Of a stretch of 49,476 nucleotides of DNA, positions 27,536-34,476 are shown piece after piece. The notes beneath the pieces were generated by a model that worked only from the letters and a program-made list of their open reading frames with translations, ran no database searches and was not told the origin of the DNA. The translations under genes were made by a program, and so were the position numbers. The stretch's first letter is position 1. Each line of letters starts with the position of its first letter. The stretch comes from an uncultured beta proteobacterium (GTDB lineage: Bacteria > Pseudomonadota > Gammaproteobacteria > Burkholderiales > SG8-41). The stretch is from assembly GCA_902825845.1 (NCBI GenBank), contig CADECM010000011.1, positions 17,054-66,529 of the forward strand. The letters are read 5' to 3'.

Positions 27536-28375
27536 CTACTTTGCCGCGGGACGCAGCAATTCCGGCAGAATGGACTCGCGAAACAGTTTCTCGCCGATGG
27601 CGGCAATTCGTGCTTCGCCGACTGCGGCAATCACCGCGGCTTCCGAGCCGGCCAGTTTCCAAGTCTTGTAATCGTCCTGCGTCGGCAGGCCCATGGCCTC
27701 GGTCAGCAAATTGACGTAGTTGACCACCCGGAACGGCTCGCTGCCGTCGAGCGCGCACAGCAGGCGCTGGCACGAGTGAAACACGGTGGCAACGGTGTCG
27801 GCTTCGAGCCGCCGCGCCTCGCCGCACAGCGCGCGGGTCGCATCCTTCAGCGCGGCGGGCACGCGCGACAGCGCGGAGCACATATGACCCGGCGCTGACG
27901 CTTGCGTCACCGCGAGTTCGACGCCGGGAATCAGGCGCAACAGGTCTTCGACCAGTGGATTGACGTCAACTTCATGAAAGCCGAAATGCTGGTGCAGCAT
28001 CACGCGGCGCTCGACGCGATGAGTGAGTTTTGCCGCCAGCACATCGCGCCGCGCGTGCAGCATCTGCGCGAAATTGACCAGCTGAAACTGCGCGTCGGTG
28101 TATTCCTGCATAAAGCCGTTCATGTGGCGGTAACACGACGGGCACCACGACACCACCTGCCCGGTGCCGTGCGCATTGAATTTTTCGACGGTGCGTTTGC
28201 CCATGCCCTCGGCGGCGCGCAGGTTGGCATCCTTCGCCGTGCCGCAGCAGTAACCGGCGCCGCCCGCGGGCGTGACCTCGACCCCCACCGCTTGCAGCAG
28301 CGCGATGGCGCTGTGAATGATGTCGCCGTGGCGCACCACGTTGCAGCCGTACCAGAAGGTGACCTTGTCGGCCAT
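27536..28375 (-). CDS. CCG-domain Fe-S oxidoreductase, HdrB-like
   Basis: 279 aa from the ATG giving MADKVTFWYGCNVVRHGD; longer open frame upstream overlaps the partner gene. The first cysteine-rich CCG module is intact (YGC near the N-terminus, GYCCGTAKD, then CPSC about 35 residues later). The second module is degenerate: the CCG position reads H-M-C-S and the closing motif reads SCQRLLC. Such subunits bind unusual Fe-S clusters in heterodisulfide-reductase-related, LUD/lactate and glycolate oxidase systems. The start overlaps the stop of the 4Fe-4S gene by one base (TAATG), indicating a two-subunit complex. Physiological substrate unknown. Confidence 0.82.
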   Translation of the reverse strand: MADKVTFWYGCNVVRHGDIIHSAIALLQAVGVEVTPAGGAGYCCGTAKDANLRAAEGMGKRTVEKFNAHGTGQVVSWCPSCYRHMNGFMQEYTDAQFQLVNFAQMLHARRDVLAAKLTHRVERRVMLHQHFGFHEVDVNPLVEDLLRLIPGVELAVTQASAPGHMCSALSRVPAALKDATRALCGEARRLEADTVATVFHSCQRLLCALDGSEPFRVVNYVNLLTEAMGLPTQDDYKTWKLAGSEAAVIAAVGEARIAAIGEKLFRESILPELLRPAAK

Positions 28376-28809
28376 TATCGTTGCCAGCGCGCGATTTCCT
28401 CGGCGCTCATCTGGGTTTCGGCAAAGGCGTTGATCACGCGGAAAAAATCCTTCGCGTCGCGCCCGCTCAGCGCGGTCTGTTCCGCCGGCACGCCGAGCGA
28501 GCCCATTGCGCTCATCTGGCCGACGCGCACCATTTTCATGGCGTTGATGCCTTCGGGACAGGCGTCGATACAGCGTGACGACTGCGTGCACACCTTGAGC
28601 CACGCTACGCTTTCGGCGTTGCCCGGCGTTTGAGTTAGCCAGTCCAGCACGCCGGACACAACCGCGCCTGGTTCGGCGTTCGACAAACCGTCGCTGTAGC
28701 GCGTCATCGGACAGGCTTCAAAGCACTTGCCGCAGCGCGTACAGCGCGACAGGGTGTCGGCGATAAAGTCGTCGAGATGCTCGCGCAAAGATGACGGCGT
28801 TTTAGACAT
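28375..28809 (-). CDS. 4Fe-4S dicluster protein, HdrC-like
   Basis: 144 aa. One cluster motif CTRCGKCFEACP (C-x2-C-x2-C-x3-CP) is at residues about 23-34, and a second is spread as CTQSSRCIDACPEG, with fewer visible ligands than a full CxxCxxCxxxC (C..x5..C-x3-CP). This is the HdrC/GlpC-type electron-transfer subunit and is directly followed by its CCG partner. There is no flavin or catalytic gene in the pair, so the electron donor and acceptor are not visible. The 26-nt upstream gap is extremely A/T-rich and lacks an obvious ribosome site. Confidence 0.82.
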   Translation of the reverse strand: MSKTPSSLREHLDDFIADTLSRCTRCGKCFEACPMTRYSDGLSNAEPGAVVSGVLDWLTQTPGNAESVAWLKVCTQSSRCIDACPEGINAMKMVRVGQMSAMGSLGVPAEQTALSGRDAKDFFRVINAFAETQMSAEEIARWQR

Positions 28810-28835
28810 AAAAAATAATTAATAAAAACAATAAC

Positions 28836-29693
28836 TTACCTTCCGGACAACTTGAGTGTCTTATCCAGCACGGCGTTCGAGCGCGCGGGCCGCGGCATCA
28901 GCCACTTGAAGCCCATGGCCACCACCTCGTCGACGTTGTCGGCTTCCACATGCGGATGTCCGCACGCCACGTTGGCCGCCTTGCAGGCTGACAGAATCTC
29001 GTTGATCGCGGCCACCACCACCGGATGTTTGTACTGGCGCGGGAAGCCGAGGTTCTGCGACAGATCGCCTTCGCCGATGACGACCGCGCCGATGCCGGGC
29101 ACTTCTTTCAGGATCTTCGGCAGATTCTTCATGCCCACCACGTCCTCGCACATGATCGCACACAGGATTTCGCCCTTGGGATCCAGCGGCCACACGTCGG
29201 CACGGTCGTAATAGTCCTGCTGTGAAATGCCCCAGTAGCGTGCCGCGTTGGCCGGCGCATCGCCGCGCTGGCCCGCGGGTTCGTAACGCGGCGCGCCGGT
29301 TGGGCGCGCGTAGCGGCAGGCAGCCACCGCGCTGCGCGCTTCTTCCACCGTGCTCACGTGCGGCCACAGAATACCGTAGACGCCCTGATCCAGCACCTGC
29401 TTGGCGACCCATTGGTTCATTTCCACGCCGTTGGGCGGAATGCGCACCATCGGCGTCACCGCCGGCGCGACACTGCCGGCGGCCGCGATTTGCTGGCGGT
29501 TGAGCATGTATTGCAGGCTGTCGCGCAGCGCCTTGATGTCATAGGCGTTGTGCTCCATTTCGAATACCACGCCGTCGTATTTCTCGGTGGCCACCGCTTG
29601 CGCGGCGCCGGTATCGGCCGGTGAAAAACAGACGCAGGCATTCTTGCCTTCCTCTAGCGCCTTGATGATGCCGTTCAATCGGGGAATTGCCAT
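28836..29693 (-). CDS. HpcH/HpaI aldolase-family protein
   Basis: 285 aa from the ATG giving MAIPRLNGI, preceded by GAGAAGG; an open frame to 29813 is not needed. The TIM-barrel family landmarks are present: FEMEHNAYDI (position of the DxEHG motif), MVRIPPNG, QGVYGILWPHVSTVEEARSAVAACRY with the RP..G.R region, metal Glu in MCEDVVG and GEGDLSQNLG. Class II pyruvate aldolases of this type cleave 2-keto-4-hydroxy acids, but homologues with FEMEH rather than DLEHG have other uncharacterised substrates. It precedes the HdrC/HdrB-like pair by 26 nt on the same strand. Confidence 0.85.
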   Translation of the reverse strand: MAIPRLNGIIKALEEGKNACVCFSPADTGAAQAVATEKYDGVVFEMEHNAYDIKALRDSLQYMLNRQQIAAAGSVAPAVTPMVRIPPNGVEMNQWVAKQVLDQGVYGILWPHVSTVEEARSAVAACRYARPTGAPRYEPAGQRGDAPANAARYWGISQQDYYDRADVWPLDPKGEILCAIMCEDVVGMKNLPKILKEVPGIGAVVIGEGDLSQNLGFPRQYKHPVVVAAINEILSACKAANVACGHPHVEADNVDEVVAMGFKWLMPRPARSNAVLDKTLKLSGR

Positions 29694-29734
29694 CTTGCCT
29701 TCTCCTCTGTGTACGTCGCTGCATTGCGGGAATT

Positions 29735-29751
29735 CTCCCCTGCGCGGGGAG
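29735..29751 (+). repeat. Short inverted repeat in the divergent aldolase/iminopeptidase gap
   Basis: CTCCCC (29735-29740), TGCGC, GGGGAG (29746-29751): perfect 6-bp stem in the 197-nt gap between the two divergent genes. Small enough to be chance; nothing else recognisable is in the gap. Confidence 0.25.
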
Positions 29752-29890
29752 GGCGGAACTGTCAATGGCAACCCATCGCAGCCGCGCACTGTTTCATGGC
29801 GTAATCGTAGCACGCGGGCATGGCATGATCGGCCGCGAATTGTGTTATTTTTACGCCACCCGCAGCGTCTCCATCCGAAAGCGAATCACC

Positions 29891-30856
29891 GTGGCCGACC
29901 ACGCTCCAGCCCTGCGCACCGAGTTGTATCCCGAAATCGAACCCTACGATGCCGGCATGCTGCCGCTCGACGGCCGGCATCAGATGTACTGGGAGACCAG
30001 CGGCAATCCCGCCGGCAAGCCGGTGATTTTTTTGCATGGTGGTCCCGGCGCGGGGGCGTCGCCTGCGCACCGGCGCTTCTTCGATCCCCGGCATTACCGC
30101 ATCGTGGTGTTCGATCAGCGCGGCGCGGGACGATCAACGCCACTGGGCGACATCACCGACAACACCACGCCGCACCTGATCGCCGACATGGAAGTGCTGC
30201 GCCGGCATTTGAACATCGAACGCTGGCTGGTATTTGGCGGTTCGTGGGGCAGCACGCTGGCGCTGGCCTATGCCGAAGCGCATCCGCGGCGTTGCAGCGG
30301 GCTCATCCTGCGCGGCATCTTTCTCTGCCGCAAAAGCGAGATCGAGTGGTTTCTGTACGGCCTGAAGAACCTGTTTCCCGAAGCGTGGCGCGCGTTTTCG
30401 GGTTACATCCCCGAAGCCGAGCGCGGCAATCTGCTCGACGCCTATTACAAGCGCCTCACCGATCCAGACCCGGTGGTGCACATGCCCGCCGCGCGCCAAT
30501 GGGGCCGCTATGAAGGCGCGTGCTCGACCCTGATGCCCAATCCGGAGACAGTGGCGTATTTCGGCGGCGACGTGGTGGCGCTGGGGCTGGCGCGCATCGA
30601 AGCGCATTACTTTACACACGATATTTTCCTGCCGCTCAATTCGCTGCTCGACCATGCCGGCCGCATTCGCGACATCCCGGGCGTCATCGTGCAGGGCCGC
30701 TACGACGCGGTGTGCCCGATCATCAGCGCCGACGACCTGCACCGCGCCTGGCCCGAAGCCGAATACCATATTGTGCCCGATGCCGGCCACGCTGCGTGGG
30801 AACCCGGCATCTGCCGGCAGTTGGTCGTGGCCTGCGAAAAATTCAAACACCTCTAA
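29891..30856 (+). CDS. pip: Proline iminopeptidase
   Basis: 321 aa from GTG 29891, which gives VADHAPALRTELYPEIEPY and matches the family length of about 310-320; the open frame runs upstream without homology. An alpha/beta hydrolase of peptidase family S33: HGGPGAG oxyanion loop (residues 49-55), DQRGAGRS, nucleophile GGSWGS (S118), Asp in GRYDAVCP and His in DAGHAAWEP. The enzyme removes N-terminal proline from peptides in the cytosol. It stands between the aldolase (divergent) and the FAH gene (same strand, 21 nt apart), so it may share a transcript with FAH. Confidence 0.93.
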   Translation: MADHAPALRTELYPEIEPYDAGMLPLDGRHQMYWETSGNPAGKPVIFLHGGPGAGASPAHRRFFDPRHYRIVVFDQRGAGRSTPLGDITDNTTPHLIADMEVLRRHLNIERWLVFGGSWGSTLALAYAEAHPRRCSGLILRGIFLCRKSEIEWFLYGLKNLFPEAWRAFSGYIPEAERGNLLDAYYKRLTDPDPVVHMPAARQWGRYEGACSTLMPNPETVAYFGGDVVALGLARIEAHYFTHDIFLPLNSLLDHAGRIRDIPGVIVQGRYDAVCPIISADDLHRAWPEAEYHIVPDAGHAAWEPGICRQLVVACEKFKHL

Positions 30857-30877
30857 TCGTCAAACAGGGAACACCCC

Positions 30878-31789
30878 ATGAAACTGGTCACCTTTTCCGA
30901 ATCCGCACGCAAGCCTTTAAAGGTCGGCGTGATCGGCGCCGACGGCGGCATCATCGACATTGCACGCGCGGCAAAGTCCGCGCGGGTGGCACTGCCGTTT
31001 GACGCCAACGACATGATTTCACTGGTGGCCTCCGGCAAGAAAGGTCTCGCGGCGATCAAAAAGGCGACAGCCGGAATCAAAGCCAGTCATCACAAGCTCA
31101 CCAAAGTCAAACTGCACGCGCCGATCCCGCGCCCGCGCAAGAACGTATTCTGCGTCGGCTGGAATTATCTGGATCACTTCAACGAAGGTGCGGCGTCACG
31201 CCCGCAGCAGCAGGAAATGCCGGCACATCCGGCGTTTTTCTCCAAACAGCCGCTGACCGTGAACAGCCCTTTCGGCAATGTCCCGGCGCACGGCGGCGTT
31301 ACCGAAAAGCTCGACTGGGAAGTGGAACTCGCGCTGGTGATCGGTCCCGGCGGCACCAACATCAAGGAAGCCAACGCGATGAAGCACGTGTTCGGCTACA
31401 TGGTCGCCAACGACGTGTCCGCGCGCGAAGTGCAGCGCCATCACGGCCAACAGTGGTTCCGCGGCAAAAGCCTCGACGGGCATGCGCCGATGGGACCGTG
31501 GATCGTCACCGCCGACGACGTGCCGGACCCGAACAATCTCAATCTGCAATGCCGCGTCAACGGCGTGGTGAAGCAAAGCTCCAACACCCGCCATCTGTAC
31601 TTCAAGCTGCCGCGCATCATCGCCGAATTGTCGGCGGGCATCACGCTGGAGCCCGGCGACATCATTCTCAGCGGCACGCCGTCAGGTGTGGGTCATGCGC
31701 GCACACCGCCCGAGTTCATGAAACCCGGCGACGTGATGGAAACCGAGGTCGAAAGCATCGGGCTGCTGCGCAATCGCATCGTTCGCTAG
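30878..31789 (+). CDS. Fumarylacetoacetate hydrolase (FAH)-family protein
   Basis: 303 aa. The FAH fold segment is clear: VFCVGWNYLDHFNE, then the metal site in DWEVELALVIG with Asp in VANDVSAREVQ, and GDIILSGTPSGVGHARTPPEF near the end. Members hydrolyse C-C bonds, hydrate oxopentadienoates, or decarboxylate oxaloacetate. The specific substrate is unknown, but the neighbouring HpcH/HpaI aldolase would fit a meta-cleavage-type lower pathway (inference). An N-terminal domain of about 85 residues precedes the core, as in the YcgM/2-hydroxyhepta-diene-dioate group. Confidence 0.9.
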   Translation: MKLVTFSESARKPLKVGVIGADGGIIDIARAAKSARVALPFDANDMISLVASGKKGLAAIKKATAGIKASHHKLTKVKLHAPIPRPRKNVFCVGWNYLDHFNEGAASRPQQQEMPAHPAFFSKQPLTVNSPFGNVPAHGGVTEKLDWEVELALVIGPGGTNIKEANAMKHVFGYMVANDVSAREVQRHHGQQWFRGKSLDGHAPMGPWIVTADDVPDPNNLNLQCRVNGVVKQSSNTRHLYFKLPRIIAELSAGITLEPGDIILSGTPSGVGHARTPPEFMKPGDVMETEVESIGLLRNRIVR

Positions 31790-31816
31790 ACGCGCCGATT
31801 TGGGCGGGCGTATACT
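31787..31816 (+). promoter_or_regulatory. Candidate promoter of the TPR protein gene
   Basis: TAGACG (31787-31792), 18 nt, TATACT (31811-31816). If used, transcription starts near 31823, which argues against the in-frame TTG at 31800 and favours the GTG at 31851. Confidence 0.35.
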
Positions 31817-31850
31817 GATTGCACAGCCCTTCAGGACCACACCACGCCGA

Positions 31851-32393
31851 GTGCTTTACGCCGACACGCTCAAGCTGGTCAGCCGGTTGCCGCAACGACA
31901 ACCCGCTGCAGTGTTGCCCTCGCGGCTCAACGAATTGTTCGACAAACTGCAGGCCTGTCCCGGCCCCGCCGCCGCCGTGCCGATCGAGGACGCGATCTGG
32001 GACGTGTGGATGTACGACAGCCACGAAGGCGCGGAACGCGCGCTGGAAAAAGCCTGCGCCGATATCGCGGCGCGGCGCTTCGATATTGCCGAAACCCGGC
32101 TGGCGACACTGGTGCGCCGGCGCCCGGACTGGGCGGAGGCGTGGAACAAGCTCGCCACACTCCTTTATCTGATGGAGCGCGACGACGAGAGCGTGGCCGC
32201 CATCCACCAGACACTCGAAATCGAGCCGCGGCATTTCGGCGCGATGTGCGGGCTGGGCGAAATCCTGCGCACGCAGGGTAACGTGGAAGCCGCCTGCCTC
32301 GCCTTCAACATGGCGCTACGCGTGCATCCGCGGCTGGGCGGCGTGCGCGAAACGGTGCTCAGGCTGCTGCAAGGCACCGGCTCGCCGCCGTAG
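31851..32393 (+). CDS. Tetratricopeptide repeat protein
   Basis: 180 aa from GTG 31851 (start uncertain; TTG 31800 is also in frame). Two to three TPR units are visible from residue about 75: ARRFDIAETRLATLVRRRPD, AEAWNKLATLLYLMERDDES and HFGAMCGLGEILRTQGNVEA. Similar proteobacterial TPR proteins usually have a signal peptide; none is seen here from any in-frame start, so either the protein is cytoplasmic or the exported N-terminus has been lost. The role is probably protein-protein scaffolding. Confidence 0.7.
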   Translation: MLYADTLKLVSRLPQRQPAAVLPSRLNELFDKLQACPGPAAAVPIEDAIWDVWMYDSHEGAERALEKACADIAARRFDIAETRLATLVRRRPDWAEAWNKLATLLYLMERDDESVAAIHQTLEIEPRHFGAMCGLGEILRTQGNVEAACLAFNMALRVHPRLGGVRETVLRLLQGTGSPP

Positions 32394-32466
32394 CATGCGC
32401 GCCGCGTCGCTTGCCGGGCCGGTGGTATTATCACTATCGACACTTAGCCTCTCAAAAAATATCGTT

Positions 32467-32486
32467 TATAATCAAATAGTTATAAT
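32467..32486 (+). promoter_or_regulatory. Two TATAAT boxes directly before the second TauD gene
   Basis: TATAAT occurs at 32467-32472 and at 32481-32486 in a strongly A/T-rich stretch inside otherwise GC-rich DNA, with the ATG at 32489. No Shine-Dalgarno is present, so the mRNA may be leaderless or have a leader of a few bases. Confidence 0.45.
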
Positions 32487-32488
32487 AT

Positions 32489-33373
32489 ATGGATACTGCA
32501 TCGAACACCCGCATTACTGTCAAGCCCTCGGGCGCCGCCCTCGCAGCTGATATTGTCGGCCTCGATTTGTCGCGGCCGCCAGGACAGGACACTTACGCCC
32601 AAATCCGCAAGGCCTGGAACGATCATCTGGTGTTGCGCTTTCGCGGACAGAAACTCGACGATCCGCAGTTTCTGAATTTCGCGCGTCTGTTTGGCGAGCT
32701 CGACAGCGCGCCGATACATGCCGGCAAGGATGTGGTGAATCCGTATCCTGAAATTACCGTGATGTCGAACATCAAGGTTAATGGCAAGTCGATCGGCAAT
32801 CTCGGCCACTATGAAGCGGTATGGCATAGCGATATGTCGTACAACGAACGCACCCCCATCGGCAGCCTGCTGTACGCGCTGGAAGTGCCGCCGGTGGGCG
32901 GCAACACCGGCTTTTCGAACATGTACGCGGCGTACGATACGTTGCCCGCCGAACTCAAGCGTGAAATCGTGGGCAAGACCTGCCGCCACGATTCCAGCCG
33001 CAACAGCGCCGGCGAACTGCGCAAGGGATTCAAGGACGTTGCCGATCCACGCGAGGCCCCCGGTGCCAATCATCCAATAATCCGCACGCATCCGGAAACG
33101 CGCCGCAATGCGCTGTTTCTCGGGCGCCGCCAGTCAGCCTACATCAACGGCCTGCCGCTCGACGAAAGCGAAGACCTGCTCAACCGCCTGTGGGCGCACG
33201 CCACGCAGCCGGCCTTTGAGTGGTATCAGGTGTGGCAGGTCGGCGATCTGGTGATGTGGGACAACCGGTCGGCCATGCACCGGCGCGATGCGTTTGACCC
33301 GGACACGCGGCGCCTGATGCACCGCACACAGATCAAGGGCGATCAGCCCTTCTTCGATCCGGCAACCGCCTAG
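32489..33373 (+). CDS. TauD/TfdA family dioxygenase (second copy, distinct)
   Basis: 294 aa. Fe(II) ligands H113 and D115 (VWHSDMSYNE) and H264 (DNRSAMHRRDAF), with the 2-oxoglutarate Arg at about 275-279 (RRLMHRT). It shares architecture with the TauD at 5110 but differs widely in sequence, so it is not a recent duplicate. Probable role is alpha-ketoglutarate-dependent hydroxylation of an acid substrate. The TAG stop is followed after 2 nt by the gluQ GTG, so the two are likely co-transcribed. Confidence 0.93.
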   Translation: MDTASNTRITVKPSGAALAADIVGLDLSRPPGQDTYAQIRKAWNDHLVLRFRGQKLDDPQFLNFARLFGELDSAPIHAGKDVVNPYPEITVMSNIKVNGKSIGNLGHYEAVWHSDMSYNERTPIGSLLYALEVPPVGGNTGFSNMYAAYDTLPAELKREIVGKTCRHDSSRNSAGELRKGFKDVADPREAPGANHPIIRTHPETRRNALFLGRRQSAYINGLPLDESEDLLNRLWAHATQPAFEWYQVWQVGDLVMWDNRSAMHRRDAFDPDTRRLMHRTQIKGDQPFFDPATA

Positions 33374-33375
33374 CG

Positions 33376-34266
33376 GTGTACCGCGGCAGATTCGCGCCCT
33401 CGCCCACCGGGCCGCTGCATTTCGGCTCGCTGGTCGCCGCAGTCGGCAGTTATCTGGAAGCGAGGACGCGCGGCGGCGAGTGGTTGCTGCGCATGGAAGA
33501 CCTCGATACGCCGCGTACCATGCCCGGCGCTGCTGACGCCATCCTGCGCTGCCTCGAGGCCTTCGGCATGGGCTGGGACGGCGCCATCCTGTATCAAAGC
33601 ACGCGCGCCGATGCCTATCGCGACGCGCTCGCCCAACTCGCCGCACACGACATGCTCTATCCGTGCAACTGCAGCCGTCGCGAAATCGCCGATTCCGCCG
33701 TGCAGGGCATCGACGGCCCCGTCTATCCGGGCACTTGCCGCGGCGGCCTGCGCGGCAACCGCGACGCGCGCGCCACGCGCGTACGCACGCAGGGCGCGTT
33801 CATCAGTTTCCGCGACGACCTGCAGGGCGAGATGGCACAGGACGTGGAACAGGCGGTGGGCGACTTCATCGTCGCGCGCGCGGACGGGCTGATTGCATAC
33901 CAGTTGGCGGTGGTGGTGGACGACGCAGCGCAAGGTATCACCGATGTCGTGCGCGGCGCCGATCTCCTCGATTCGACGCCGCGCCAGATCTGGCTGCAAC
34001 GCTTGCTCGCGTTGCCCTCACCACGCCATGCGCACCTGCCGGTTGCCCTTAACGCGCAGGGCGAAAAAATGTCCAAACAAACGCGGGCGGCCGCGATCAA
34101 CTACGCGCATCCCGTGCCGGCACTGTTCGATGCCCTGCAGTTTCTCGGGCAGGATCCCCCAGCGGCGTTGCGTTGTGAGCCGCTGGCCGACGTCTGGGGC
34201 TGGGCCGGCGCGCATTGGCGGCTGCAGCGGGTAGCGCCCGCCCGGACCGCGCAATACCCGGGCTAG
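33376..34266 (+). CDS. gluQ: Glutamyl-Q tRNA(Asp) synthetase
   Basis: 296 aa with a GTG start 2 nt after the previous stop. The class I signature region R-F-A-P-S-P-T-G-P-L-H-F-G-S-L (HIGH-equivalent), zinc ligands in YPCNCSRRE and YPGTC, and the KMSKQ loop are present. There is no anticodon-binding domain, as expected for GluQRS, which attaches glutamate to queuosine at position 34 of tRNA(Asp). Length fits the family. Other queuosine genes are not in the window. Confidence 0.94.
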   Translation: MYRGRFAPSPTGPLHFGSLVAAVGSYLEARTRGGEWLLRMEDLDTPRTMPGAADAILRCLEAFGMGWDGAILYQSTRADAYRDALAQLAAHDMLYPCNCSRREIADSAVQGIDGPVYPGTCRGGLRGNRDARATRVRTQGAFISFRDDLQGEMAQDVEQAVGDFIVARADGLIAYQLAVVVDDAAQGITDVVRGADLLDSTPRQIWLQRLLALPSPRHAHLPVALNAQGEKMSKQTRAAAINYAHPVPALFDALQFLGQDPPAALRCEPLADVWGWAGAHWRLQRVAPARTAQYPG

Positions 34267-34476
34267 CGGCCATCGCCGGGCACGCCCCGATTCCAATGGC
34301 GCGCACGGTCGCCAGTCAAAGATCTCACGGCATTCCGCAGAATGGGACAGTACGCCGCGGGCATATCCAAGGCAACGGCGCACTTCACGGGTCAGGCTTT
34401 TCCCGACGGGTTCGCTTCGCACATGCGACCAGCAACGGGCTACCCGTGGCGCGTTTTGCGCTACCATAGCCGCGCC

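Noticed and set aside
25587..27671. 694-codon open frame on the plus strand opposite maeB
   Set aside because: It is the antisense shadow of a well-supported malic enzyme gene in GC-rich DNA. The translation is Arg/His/Gln-rich with no family motif and no ribosome site.
28810..28845. Fifth copy of the AT-rich upstream element before the 4Fe-4S gene
   Set aside because: It is A/T-rich and has an AATAACTTA string, but the orientation relative to the downstream gene is opposite to the other four and the AATCAA core is changed, so it was not counted.
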